Shown in pieces: positions 6,258 to 14,411 of a DNA stretch of 25,947 bases (positions within the stretch are counted from its first letter, which is position 1; each line of letters begins with the position of its first letter). Below the pieces are notes generated by a model. That model had not been told where the DNA came from. It did not search any database and worked only from the letters and a program-made list of their open reading frames with translations. The stretch lies in NCBI GenBank assembly GCA_948665105.1, contig CAPNGW010000006.1, forward strand, positions 1 through 25,947, in the 5' to 3' direction. Position numbers and translations under genes: made by a program. The stretch is from an uncultured Lachnospiraceae bacterium (GTDB lineage Bacteria; Bacillota; Clostridia; Lachnospirales; Lachnospiraceae).

Positions 6258-7319
6258 ATGGAATACAAGGACAAAGTCAATCTGGAGAACAAACGCAAAC
6301 TAAACGCACTTTTGAAGGAACTTCCCAAATTCTGCGGGGATTATTTCCGATATCTCGATACCAGAAATACATCCTCCAGAACACGCCTGGCCTATGCCTA
6401 TGATTTGCGTCTGTTTTTTCAGTTTATACAGCAAAATAATCCCGTGTACGCCAAACAATCCATGCATGATATTCCCATCGCAGTTCTTGATAAGCTGACA
6501 CCCACAGATATTGAGGAATACTTATCCTACCTTTCTTTTTATGAAAATGCCACAGGGACGGAAAAAACCAACGGAGAAAAAGGCAAATCCCGGAAATTAT
6601 CGGCTTTACGTACCATGTACAATTATTTCTTCAAAAAGGAATTTATCACCACAAACGCGCCGTCCATGATTGAAACGCCGAAAAAACACAAGGACAATAT
6701 TATTCATCTGGATAAGGACGAGGTTTCGGATTTGATTACCGCTGCTGAAACCGGCAGCTCCTTCACCAACCGGCAGCTTAGTCTCCACGAAAGGACAAAA
6801 TTCCGTGACACTGCTATTCTCACGCTTCTGCTTGGAACAGGTGTTCGAGTTTCTGAGCTGGTGGGAATGGATGTTAAGGATGTGAATTTTAAATATAACT
6901 GTGTCCGGGTTGTCCGAAAGGGTGGAAACGAATCTACTGTATATTTCAGTGATGAGGTTTCCGCGGCACTGATGGAATATTTAGAGCTGGAGCGCACCTC
7001 TCTGGCCGAAAAAGCGGCTCCAGAGCATGCTGATGCACTGTTTCTCTCGCTGAAATATACCCGTCTCACCACCCGGGCTGTGGAAAAGCTGGTAAAAAAA
7101 TACAGCAGCGCTGCCAGTATCAACAAGAAAATTACCCCTCACAAGCTTCGAAGCACTTACGGCACTAATTTATATAAGGAAACCGGCGATATTTACCTGG
7201 TTGCCGATGCCCTGGGCCACAAAAGTGTGGAAACCACCCGCCAACATTACGCTGCCACCGACGATGAACGCCGCCGTCTGGCAGGGAAGTATTCGGGGAG
7301 CATTTTCAAGAAAGATTAA
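6258..7319 (+). CDS. xerS: Tyrosine recombinase, XerS-like
   Basis: A site-specific tyrosine recombinase of about 353 residues, the length of streptococcal XerS and longer than XerC/XerD (about 300). The N-terminal SAM-like core-binding domain spans residues 20-130. The catalytic set is complete: R197 (GTGVRVSEL), K221 (VRKGGNES), H295 and R298 (TPHKLRST), H321 (ALGHKSVETT) and nucleophile Y331 (QHYAAT). RKGG, VEKLVKKYS and ITPHKLR resemble XerS closely. ATG 6258 is chosen for its AGGTGAAAAG site; the frame extends to 6225, but that start lies inside the inverted repeat. No phage genes flank it. Unlike dtd, its coding strand carries slightly more C than G by hand count. Confidence 0.88.
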   Translation: MEYKDKVNLENKRKLNALLKELPKFCGDYFRYLDTRNTSSRTRLAYAYDLRLFFQFIQQNNPVYAKQSMHDIPIAVLDKLTPTDIEEYLSYLSFYENATGTEKTNGEKGKSRKLSALRTMYNYFFKKEFITTNAPSMIETPKKHKDNIIHLDKDEVSDLITAAETGSSFTNRQLSLHERTKFRDTAILTLLLGTGVRVSELVGMDVKDVNFKYNCVRVVRKGGNESTVYFSDEVSAALMEYLELERTSLAEKAAPEHADALFLSLKYTRLTTRAVEKLVKKYSSAASINKKITPHKLRSTYGTNLYKETGDIYLVADALGHKSVETTRQHYAATDDERRRLAGKYSGSIFKKD

Positions 7320-7372
7320 AAAAACTCCCGGGCCCTTGTCAGTGGAATCTTCCACAAACAGAGACCCGGGAG
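7318..7372. terminator. Composite terminator between the convergent xerS-like and cytidylate-kinase-like genes
   Basis: An 8-bp GC-rich outer stem (CTCCCGGG at 7325-7332, CCCGGGAG at 7365-7372) encloses an inner hairpin (GTGGA with TCCAC, about 7342-7355). Read on the minus strand it ends in a run of seven or more T, so it mainly serves the minus-strand gene; the + side has only four T. Confidence 0.75.
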
Positions 7373-7398
7373 CATTTTATCACGAGATGTAAAAAACG

Positions 7399-8025
7399 TT
7401 ACTGCATCTTTTTGATTTCTACATACTTTAAAATCATATCCACACAGCCTTCAATGCCAAGATTCCCACTGTCCAGAGTCAGATGGTAGCTTCTGGCATC
7501 GCCCCATTTCTTGCTGGAATAATAATTGTAGTAGCTGGCCCTCTTCTTATCAGTCTTGGCAATCATATCCCGTGCCTTGTCGGCGGTCCACTGGTATCCC
7601 TCCATGAGATGATTGATGCGGAATTCCTTGTCCGCATGGATAAAAACATGGAGGCAGTTTTTGTGCTCTGCCAAAGCATAGTCGGCGCAGCGGCCCACAA
7701 TGATGCAGGACTCCTTCTGAGCCAGATTCTTGATGGTGTCAAACTGGGCCAGAAAAACCTTGTGATTCAAGGGCATATCCAAATAGGAAGAAGCGGTGTA
7801 CCCACTGACAGAATATGTATCCATCACCAGAGAATACAGAAAGCTGTTGGTAGGCTTTTCGTCGTGATTGCGAAAAATCTCTTCGCACAGGCCGCTTTCC
7901 TTGGATGCCATCTGCAATAATTCTTTATCGTATACTTTGACGCCAAGGCGTTCAGAGAGCAGCCTTCCCACATCCATACCGCCGCTGCCAAATTCTCTGC
8001 CAATCGTAATTACAAAATTCTTCAT
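7399..8025 (-). CDS. Cytidylate kinase-like family protein
   Basis: A 208-residue P-loop kinase of the cytidylate-kinase-like family common in Clostridia and Bacteroidetes. The N-terminus FVITIGREFGSGG carries the P-loop variant at residues 9-16. A short switch segment with IIVGRCADY near the middle and an R-rich stretch (AKTDKKRASYY) match the lid region of such kinases. ATG 8025 follows an AAAGGTGG site; the frame is open to 8070 without one. A TATAAT on the minus strand at 8127-8132 could be its -10, but I see no good -35. The substrate is not established from the sequence; this is not the canonical cmk of the cmk-rpsA type. Confidence 0.8.
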   Translation of the reverse strand: MKNFVITIGREFGSGGMDVGRLLSERLGVKVYDKELLQMASKESGLCEEIFRNHDEKPTNSFLYSLVMDTYSVSGYTASSYLDMPLNHKVFLAQFDTIKNLAQKESCIIVGRCADYALAEHKNCLHVFIHADKEFRINHLMEGYQWTADKARDMIAKTDKKRASYYNYYSSKKWGDARSYHLTLDSGNLGIEGCVDMILKYVEIKKMQ

Positions 8026-8143
8026 ACAGATACCACCTTTCTTGCTTTCAAACCAGTTACCATGCTGCATGCCTGGAAAAATTGAAGCTTTTCAAACATA
8101 CAAGCATGCTTTCCTCGTTAATACTCATTATATCATAAAATTC

Positions 8144-8182
8144 AAAAAATGCATATACAATTTGATAAATTTGTGCATTTTT
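8144..8182 (-). terminator. Possible terminator of the rluD operon
   Basis: On the minus strand AAAAATGCA (8182-8174) pairs with TGCATTTTTT (8153-8144) around a further imperfect AT-rich hairpin (ACAA with TTGT). The stem is AT-rich, so strength is uncertain. It lies 36 bases beyond the rluD stop. The rest of the 192-base gap to the next gene holds only AT-rich sequence with a possible -10 at 8127-8132. Confidence 0.5.
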
Positions 8183-8217
8183 AACAATACTTTTCTGGCT
8201 TTGAAAGAGCAGACAGC

Positions 8218-9141
8218 TTAAGAGCTTTCACGTAGCTTTTGTAGCAGCTCCTGAAAATATGCAGGCAAAGGGGCTTCAAACTCTACATACTGTCCTGTGG
8301 TGGGATGCATAAAGCCTATGACCATGGCGTGCAGAGTCTGACCCTGAAGATGCAGGGGATTCTTTCCACTTCCATAAAGGGAATCACCCAGAAGAGGATG
8401 TCCAAGACTTGCCATATGAACGCGAATTTGATGAGTGCGCCCTGTCTCCAGCTGAAATTCCATATAGGTGTGCCGGGGGAAACGCTCCAGCACTTTGTAA
8501 TGGGTCACAGCCGGTTTTCCGTTTTTCACATTGACGGCCATCTTCTTTCGCTCCACCGGGTGGCGGCCGATGGTTCCTTCCACCACCCCGCTGTCTTCCT
8601 TCACCCGGCCTTTGACAATTCCCCGGTACCTGCGGGTGACGGAATGCTCCTTTATCTGGCTGGCAATGGCCATATGGGACGCATCATTTTTACACACAAT
8701 CAAAGCGCCGGTGGTATCCATGTCTATCCGGTGCACGATACCTGGGCGAATCTCACCGTTGATACCGGATAGACTGTCCCGGCAATGATATAACACGCCG
8801 TTGACCAAGGTCCCGGTGAAATGCCCAACGGAGGGATGCACCACCATGCCCTTGGGCTTGTTGACAATCAGCACATCCTGGTCCTCGTAAAGGATGTCAA
8901 GGGAAAGATTTTCCGGCAGTATCTCTACCTCCTGGGCCCTGGGAATGGTTACCGACACGGTATCTCCCGCACCCAGCCGATAGTTGGCCTTCTGGGGAGC
9001 TCCATTTACCTGTACCACCTGGTCCTTAATGAGTTTTTGAAAAAAAGAACGGGACTGAGCTGGATAAAGCCGGGCCAGATATTTGTCCAACCGTTCATCC
9101 GCGTCCTCAATCCCCGCTTCAAATTCCTGAAATTGACTCAT
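8218..9141 (-). CDS. rluD: Large-subunit pseudouridine synthase, RluA/RluD family
   Basis: A 307-residue pseudouridine synthase. An S4 RNA-binding domain occupies about residues 13-70 (DERLDKYLARLYPAQSRSFF), followed by the catalytic domain with PKGMVVHPSVGH and the signature HRIDMDTTGALIV, where D140 is the catalytic aspartate. The RTHQIRVHMASLGHPLLGD block near 235 is also diagnostic. AAGGGGAAGG precedes the ATG at 9141. The start overlaps the lspA stop by 4 bases (ATGA), so translation is coupled. The RluD target (helix 69 of 23S rRNA) is an inference; Gram-positive genomes usually carry two or three members. Confidence 0.93.
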   Translation of the reverse strand: MSQFQEFEAGIEDADERLDKYLARLYPAQSRSFFQKLIKDQVVQVNGAPQKANYRLGAGDTVSVTIPRAQEVEILPENLSLDILYEDQDVLIVNKPKGMVVHPSVGHFTGTLVNGVLYHCRDSLSGINGEIRPGIVHRIDMDTTGALIVCKNDASHMAIASQIKEHSVTRRYRGIVKGRVKEDSGVVEGTIGRHPVERKKMAVNVKNGKPAVTHYKVLERFPRHTYMEFQLETGRTHQIRVHMASLGHPLLGDSLYGSGKNPLHLQGQTLHAMVIGFMHPTTGQYVEFEAPLPAYFQELLQKLRESS

Positions 9142-9668
9142 TCCTTCCCCTTTCTCTTTAAAGAAGGCAGGATACGATTCAAATCCTCCTCCTTATAGTA
9201 GAACAGAAACAGCACCGCAAACAGAATGGCAGCGCATGTCACATAGATATCTGCCACATTGAACACAGGAAAATTAATGAGCTCAAAGTAAAAAAAGTCA
9301 ACTACATATCCCAGCCGCACCCGGTCTATGAAATTTCCCACGGCCCCGGCAAAAATAAACACAGCAATTATCTGCATAGGTATGAAACGCCGTTCCATAG
9401 GAATCCGGTGGAAGATCCATATAACGCCCAGAAGAATCAGAACTGTAATCATAAAAAAGACGATTCGCTTTCCCTGCAAAACGCCAAAGGCTGCCCCTCT
9501 GTTCTCCAGATACTGCAACCGAAATACGCCCTCCCACAGGATGATGTCGCGGCCTCCTGCATCAGGGCTTAAATGCACCACAGCAAGAAATTTGGTGACT
9601 TGATCCAGGAAAACCAGGATTAATACACTGCATATGGCCAAAATTTCACTTTTCGTTTTTTGTATCAT
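9138..9668 (-). CDS. lspA: Lipoprotein signal peptidase (signal peptidase II)
   Basis: LspA cleaves signal peptides of lipid-modified prolipoproteins in the membrane. The protein has 176 residues with four hydrophobic segments. Catalytic aspartates are D115 in GNFIDRV and D140 in FNVADIYV; N-terminal LDQVTK and the NRGAAFG segment are family hallmarks. ATG 9668 is preceded by GGGAGA. It lies between aroB and rluD, and the lspA-rluD pair is classic for Firmicutes. The dacA-like protein in this window has a lipobox-like cysteine and may be a client. Confidence 0.96.
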   Translation of the reverse strand: MIQKTKSEILAICSVLILVFLDQVTKFLAVVHLSPDAGGRDIILWEGVFRLQYLENRGAAFGVLQGKRIVFFMITVLILLGVIWIFHRIPMERRFIPMQIIAVFIFAGAVGNFIDRVRLGYVVDFFYFELINFPVFNVADIYVTCAAILFAVLFLFYYKEEDLNRILPSLKRKGKE

Positions 9669-9701
9669 AATATAATCTCCCAAAAACAAGTCTCAAAAAC
9701 A

Positions 9702-10799
9702 CTACGGGAACAGATATCGTATCCCGTCCAAAATTTCATCCTCTTTTAATTTCCGGGTAATATAGGCATTCCCTGGCTTTTCTAATAAGATGAATTTTAT
9801 TTTCCCGGACTCCATTTTCTTGTCCAGGCGGGTGACAGCAAGAATCTCCTCCGGGGAAAATCCGGGCTGCTGAAGCCGAACCGGAAGCTGGTACAGGGAC
9901 AACACCTTGACAAGCCTCTCAAAGTCCTCTTCTCCATAGCTTCCGTATTTACAGGACAAATATGCGGCGGCCACCATCCCCAAAGCCACACATTCTCCGT
10001 GAAGCAAATGAAAGTCCGACAGCTTTTCGATGGCATGGCCAACGGTATGCCCGAAATTCAAAAGAGCCCGCTCTCCTTCCTCCTTGGGGTCACGTTCCAC
10101 CACGTCCCGCTTGATGATACAGCTTTCGGCAATCATTTTCTCCAAAGCCTCAGGCTGTTTTGCCAGGATGGCCTCATAAGCCTCCGCTGTCCAATCAAAG
10201 TAGGAAGCATCCTTAATCTGCCCGTGCTTTAATATCTCTCCCATACCGGACAGAAACTGACGCCTGGGCAATGTGGCCAATACAGACAGGTTCATATACA
10301 CCAGCCTAGGCATATAAAAGGCTCCAACCATATTCTTATACTGCATGAAATCCACGCCTGTCTTCCCCCCGATACTGCTATCCACCTGGGATAACAACGT
10401 GGTTGGAATCTGCACGAAATCAATGCCTCTTAGGTACGTGGCTGCGGTAAACCCTGTCAGATCTCCCACAACGCCACCGCCCAGAGCAACCAGAAGATCC
10501 TTCCGGTCAAATCCTTCACGAATCAGATGCTCATAAGCGCTTCCCACCGTATCCGTGTTCTTATATGCCTCTCCCGCCGGAATTACATGGGAGGTACAAA
10601 GCAAAAAATGCTCCTGTAAAATTTTTTTCACCTCATCCAGATACAGGGGCGCCACATTGGTGTCTGTCAGAATACAGACTTTGCGTTCCTTTTGATAGCC
10701 CAGCTCTCTAAGAAGCCCCGAAAGCTTACTGAAATCCTGCTCCAGATGTATATCATAACAAGGTTTTCCTTCATACCTTACCGGAATAACACAGCTCAT
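9702..10799 (-). CDS. aroB: 3-dehydroquinate synthase
   Basis: AroB converts DAHP to 3-dehydroquinate, the second step of the shikimate pathway, with NAD and a divalent metal. With ATG 10799 (AAGGGAGAG upstream) it has 365 residues, normal for the family. Visible signatures are the NAD-binding GGGVVGDLTGFTAATYLRG, the PTTLLSQVDSSIGGKTGVD block, GEILKHG, and the metal-binding NFGHTVGHAIE and LHGECVALGM. The frame is open to 11021, but that extension lies inside ylmH and is not real. No other aro gene is nearby; it sits 17 bases after ylmH and 33 bases before lspA within a division cluster. Confidence 0.96.
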   Translation of the reverse strand: MSCVIPVRYEGKPCYDIHLEQDFSKLSGLLRELGYQKERKVCILTDTNVAPLYLDEVKKILQEHFLLCTSHVIPAGEAYKNTDTVGSAYEHLIREGFDRKDLLVALGGGVVGDLTGFTAATYLRGIDFVQIPTTLLSQVDSSIGGKTGVDFMQYKNMVGAFYMPRLVYMNLSVLATLPRRQFLSGMGEILKHGQIKDASYFDWTAEAYEAILAKQPEALEKMIAESCIIKRDVVERDPKEEGERALLNFGHTVGHAIEKLSDFHLLHGECVALGMVAAAYLSCKYGSYGEEDFERLVKVLSLYQLPVRLQQPGFSPEEILAVTRLDKKMESGKIKFILLEKPGNAYITRKLKEDEILDGIRYLFP

Positions 10800-10816
10800 C
10801 CTCTTCTCTCCCTTTT

Positions 10817-11575
10817 TCAGACGTATTTCGAATAGGAAATCCGCATACGGCCCTTTTTTGTTTCCCCCATATGGTCCTCGAACCGAAATCGCCCCACACC
10901 TCGCACTGAGATAATCTCCCCGGGCCTTAAGCTCCCGCTGGCGCTGACAGCCAGCTTCCCATTGATGAACACATTTCCCCGGGAAATCAGCTCCACAGCC
11001 TGACTCCTGGATATACGGCACATGGCCGCCAGCAAAGCGTCCAGACGATTGGAGGTGACAGTTCCCTCCATATATTCCAAAGCAGGTCCAAATTCCGAAT
11101 CTGTAATGTCCGCAAGCGCAATTTTCACCGCAGTATGGCGAATTCTGGTAAGCTCTTCCATGATAAATGCACTGATTTGCCGGGTGCAGAAAATATAAAT
11201 CCGGTTATCCTTCACCAGAATATCTCCCGTTGTTCCGCGCTCAATGCCCAGGCTCATAAGACTGCCCAGCACATCCCGGTGAGACAGGGCTTCTGCAAAT
11301 TTGTGATGCAGTGGTTCTGCTTGAAGGCAGACAATGGGGTATTCGGGACGCAACAGCAGAGCATCAGGTGGAAATGCAATCATCTGACGCTCTGCGTGTT
11401 GGTATCCACCCCATATATGGTATCCCCCGTATAGCCTGGGAATACAGGTGTGGAAAATATTCTGTTCGTTGAGGTTTAAAAAAGTGCTGAAAGTAACAAT
11501 CCCCTTGTAATATGCCTGTTTGGACAAATCTACCAATCGACTGGCCAGCATGCTCTCTTCCCTGGTCATAGACAT
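10817..11575 (-). CDS. ylmH: YlmH-type S4-domain RNA-binding protein
   Basis: A 252-residue member of the YlmH family, found next to sepF in most Firmicutes and recently linked to ribosome rescue and division. The N-terminal two thirds hold the family core (ERQMIAFPPD, LGSLMSLGIERGTTGDI), and an S4 domain lies at about residues 175-235 (SNRLDALLAAMCRISRSQAV to GEIISVRGVGRF). The start may be ATG 11575 or the next in-frame ATG at 11569; AAGAG lies just upstream. The gap to sepF is 3 bases. Confidence 0.92.
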   Translation of the reverse strand: MSMTREESMLASRLVDLSKQAYYKGIVTFSTFLNLNEQNIFHTCIPRLYGGYHIWGGYQHAERQMIAFPPDALLLRPEYPIVCLQAEPLHHKFAEALSHRDVLGSLMSLGIERGTTGDILVKDNRIYIFCTRQISAFIMEELTRIRHTAVKIALADITDSEFGPALEYMEGTVTSNRLDALLAAMCRISRSQAVELISRGNVFINGKLAVSASGSLRPGEIISVRGVGRFRFEDHMGETKKGRMRISYSKYV

Positions 11576-11578
11576 CTC

Positions 11579-12127
11579 TTAATATTCCGTCTTGATGCGC
11601 GGAGTATCCAAAGCATCCATCATATTCAAAAAGTCACCGGAAATATCCACATTGGGCGGGGTGATGATAAATATGTAATTGGAAACCTTCTGGAGATTTC
11701 CGCTAATGGCAAAGCAGGAACCGGAGGTAAAGTCAATAATCCGCTGTGCAATCTCCAGGTCCAGACCTTCTACGTTGAGCACAACGGTCCTGCCTAACAA
11801 TAAAGTCTCGGTAATCTCTCTGGCGTCCTCCACAGAGGTTGGCTTGATAACGCACACTTCCATTCCGCTGCCCTGCTTTCTGGTGTTCCGCATGGGTGTC
11901 ACCTTTGGGGTTGTTTTTACAGATTTTTCTTTGATGGAGGTAATTTTACGGCTGTCTTCCTCGTAATCGTCCTCCTCCAGCTCCTTTTTCTTATTGCGTT
12001 TGCTACGTTTAGGCTTTACTTCTTCCTCTTCCTCGTAGTCATCATAATAATCATCGTCATAAAAATCTTCTTCGTCCTCGTCTGGGTTCAAACGCATCAC
12101 ATTCAGAAATTTATCCAGTACTCCCAT
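11579..12127 (-). CDS. sepF: Cell division protein SepF
   Basis: SepF polymerises on the membrane and anchors FtsZ at the septum. ATG 12127 follows AAGGAGAA and gives 182 residues. Residues 1-14 (MGVLDKFLNVMRLN) are the amphipathic membrane helix. Residues 15-60 are an unusually acidic then charged linker rich in D, E, Y and K. The conserved SepF core lies at about 89-170 (MEVCVIKPTSVEDAREI, GRTVVLNVEGLD, RIIDFTSGSCFAISG, SNYIFIITPPNVDISG). It lies between yggS and ylmH as in Bacillus. An in-frame TTG-type extension to 12148 overlaps yggS and is rejected. Confidence 0.95.
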   Translation of the reverse strand: MGVLDKFLNVMRLNPDEDEEDFYDDDYYDDYEEEEEVKPKRSKRNKKKELEEDDYEEDSRKITSIKEKSVKTTPKVTPMRNTRKQGSGMEVCVIKPTSVEDAREITETLLLGRTVVLNVEGLDLEIAQRIIDFTSGSCFAISGNLQKVSNYIFIITPPNVDISGDFLNMMDALDTPRIKTEY

Positions 12128-12144
12128 GACATTCTCCTTATATA

Positions 12145-12837
12145 TCAAATGTTATAGCTTCGTTCACCAAAAATCCCGGTACCTACGCGCACCATGGTAG
12201 AACCTTCTTCAATGGCCACGGTATAATCACCGGTCATTCCCATGGACAAAATATCCATATTTACATTATCAATGTTTTGTTTCATTATGTCAACAGATAA
12301 TTCCTTCATTTTCCGAAAATATGCACGATTCTCCTCACCATTCGACACAAAAGGCGCGATTGTCATAAGGCCCCTGATATGGATCCCGGGCAGAGCTGCA
12401 ATCTCTGACACCAGCGCAATGGCTTCCTGATTTGAAATCCCGAATTTTGACTCTTCTCCGGCAATATTTACCTCCACGAGAATATCCGAAATCACTTGCT
12501 GCTTTGTGGACTGGCGGCTGATTTCCTCCGCCAGCCGCAGGGAATCCACCGAGTGAATGAGGGCAGTCTTGCCGATGATATATTTTACCTTGTTTCGCTG
12601 CAGATGGCCTATCATGTGCCACCTGATATCCTTGGGCAGCTGTTCTTCTTTTTCAGTGAGCTCCTGTACCTTGTTTTCTCCAAACTGACGGATGCCAGCG
12701 TCATAGACTTCCTTGAGCATGGACACCGGCTTTGTTTTGCTGACGGCGATGAGCGTCACCTCCGACACGTCACGGCCAGCCTTTTCACAGGCAATTCGGA
12801 TATTTTCCTGGACTTTTAAAAGATTTTCCTTTAGCAT
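12145..12837 (-). CDS. PLP homeostasis protein YggS/YlmE family
   Basis: A 230-residue PLP-binding protein with an alanine-racemase-like barrel. These proteins have no established catalytic activity and keep vitamin B6 and amino-acid pools balanced. K34 in AVSKTKP is the PLP lysine; GENKVQEL, WHMIGHLQRNKVK, SMGMTGDYTVAIEEGSTMVRVG and the GTGIFGER end are family signatures. AAAGGAA lies 11 bases before the ATG at 12837. The stop is 17 bases from the sepF start, the conserved ylmE-sepF order. Confidence 0.94.
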   Translation of the reverse strand: MLKENLLKVQENIRIACEKAGRDVSEVTLIAVSKTKPVSMLKEVYDAGIRQFGENKVQELTEKEEQLPKDIRWHMIGHLQRNKVKYIIGKTALIHSVDSLRLAEEISRQSTKQQVISDILVEVNIAGEESKFGISNQEAIALVSEIAALPGIHIRGLMTIAPFVSNGEENRAYFRKMKELSVDIMKQNIDNVNMDILSMGMTGDYTVAIEEGSTMVRVGTGIFGERSYNI

Positions 12838-12855
12838 ATTTACACGTTCCTTTCT

Positions 12856-14259
12856 CTAATGCAGAATATCGTCTTCCTTCACGGAGCTGCTGCTTAAGGC
12901 AATATGGTCGTATATAGAAATACCATAAGGCGTACCACTTTTCACAATGGTATACTCCTCATTCTCAAACAATTTCTCGATGCGCTTAAAGACCGCATAG
13001 CCCTTGTTGATATTGTAAACTCCCTCCAGGGAGGAGCGCGCGTCCAGGCGGAAGCGTTCCGTGGAATCAGGTTTGATTACCACATCCCCCGGGCCAATCT
13101 TTTCCCCATCGATGTAGTAAGAGGTCTCCGTCTCAAAGAACAAAGTCACTGGGACAAATTCTGTGGCATTCTCTCCATCCTCATTGATGCGCTCAACGAT
13201 AAGCCCGTCCTTGTTGGTATTCCCGCCCTTTGTGACATACTCTTTGGGGACTGTAAAGAAATCCTTGGAGGTAATGGCGGAATTGGGAATTTTAAACCCC
13301 GATGTGTCTGTCAGAAGCAGCCTAAGCTCCACAAACCGGTCCGAGGCAAACCGCACCATGGAATTTGAAAATTCCAGCAAAAGATATTGCCGGCCATCCT
13401 TAAAAAGCACCTGAGAGGTGGCCCAGGCCGTGGAGTGATCCTTCTGGAATTCTACTTGTATGTTGCTCTCCTCGCCTAAATCCGCCGCCAGCTGGGAGCT
13501 TATGGGGATAACCACCTGCCAGATTTCACTGGTGATTATCTTGTAAACCGCTTCTCCGGCGGAGACCTTCTCACGATTAAGAAAATTATTCCGCTGATAA
13601 TTCTGCTTATCAAACATGGCGTCGGTAACGGTATCCGCCGTCACATCCTCCAAACCGTCGGTGTGGTACACTACTACGCCGGCCTCCTGAGCCCGGTAAG
13701 TGTGAAGTCCCAGGGCTCCGGCTTCCTGGGGCATATCGCCGATTTCGCTTCGGGCATTGGCGTTTAAGGCTTCCACAAGGGCGGCCTCCATGTCGTATTT
13801 AAACTGATATACCTGATGAAACTCCATATCGGAGCTGGAGGACAGATATTGGTCTGCCACCCCCTCCAGCTGGCGGTAAGCTTCGTCGGAAAGCTTAAGT
13901 TGCCCATTGTTGTCAGCAGTCATTCGGTGATAGAAATCCCCTGTTTCATCCACAGAGTACACATAACTCCCTGCACTGGCTCTGGAGCCATCCTTATAAT
14001 AATAATTAACGTAACCGTTGTCAGAGGCATAGTTTACGGTTTCGTCCCTAAGAATCAGTCCCTCAAAGAGGGTATCCTGGGCGATGGTTCCCTGTTTTAC
14101 CTCATAGACGGAGACTTGCTCCGTGGTAAAAAAGGCATAGACGTAATACAGAAGATACAAAAAAACCACTGCAAAAACAGCGATGCCAATATTGAATTGC
14201 AGAGGTTTTTTATATTTTACAATTTTTTTGTTTCGATGTTCTGCCACAAATTCTACCAT
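12856..14259 (-). CDS. HlyD-like membrane-anchored protein upstream of the sepF cluster
   Basis: A 467-residue protein with a short basic cytoplasmic N-terminus, one membrane segment at about residues 22-44 (IGIAVFAVVFLYLLYYVYAF) and a large external part. The segment TEQVSVYEVKQGTI followed by FEGLILRDETV resembles the barrel-sandwich start of HlyD-type adaptors, and EIWQVVIPISSQLAADLGE looks like the matching second half. The middle (150-230) is helical. No transporter partner is adjacent. ATG 14259 has AAGGAT close by and lies after a weak promoter; a GTG at 14298 would add 13 residues. It is 18 bases ahead of yggS, so it probably belongs to the division cluster; its role is unknown. Confidence 0.75.
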   Translation of the reverse strand: MVEFVAEHRNKKIVKYKKPLQFNIGIAVFAVVFLYLLYYVYAFFTTEQVSVYEVKQGTIAQDTLFEGLILRDETVNYASDNGYVNYYYKDGSRASAGSYVYSVDETGDFYHRMTADNNGQLKLSDEAYRQLEGVADQYLSSSSDMEFHQVYQFKYDMEAALVEALNANARSEIGDMPQEAGALGLHTYRAQEAGVVVYHTDGLEDVTADTVTDAMFDKQNYQRNNFLNREKVSAGEAVYKIITSEIWQVVIPISSQLAADLGEESNIQVEFQKDHSTAWATSQVLFKDGRQYLLLEFSNSMVRFASDRFVELRLLLTDTSGFKIPNSAITSKDFFTVPKEYVTKGGNTNKDGLIVERINEDGENATEFVPVTLFFETETSYYIDGEKIGPGDVVIKPDSTERFRLDARSSLEGVYNINKGYAVFKRIEKLFENEEYTIVKSGTPYGISIYDHIALSSSSVKEDDILH

Positions 14260-14288
14260 CCAATCCTTAAGTCTTACTGATAAAATAC

Positions 14289-14317
14289 AGTTTACCACAT
14301 TCGTTCCTATAACTCAA
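14289..14317 (-). promoter_or_regulatory. Weak candidate promoter for the division cluster
   Basis: On the minus strand TTGAGT (14312-14317) and TAAACT (14289-14294) are 17 bases apart, each matching four of six consensus positions. It would give a 5' leader of about 23 bases for the ATG at 14259 and would exclude the GTG start at 14298. Confidence 0.35.
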
Positions 14318-14411
14318 TCTTTGATTTTCCCGGAATTTCCCAACATGAAAACACAAATTTATGAAATACTATACATTGATAGAAGATTACCATCAAAAGG
14401 AGGCTAACAAT

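Noticed and set aside
6258..7319. Recombinase as a phage or transposon integrase
   Set aside because: No phage, transposon or tRNA attachment features are nearby, and the motifs are closest to XerS.
9702..11021. Longer aroB frame starting at 11021
   Set aside because: The extra 74 codons overlap ylmH and show no family resemblance; ATG 10799 has a good ribosome-binding site.
11930..12090. Acidic, repetitive-looking stretch
   Set aside because: It is the D/E/Y/K-rich linker of SepF, not a DNA repeat element.
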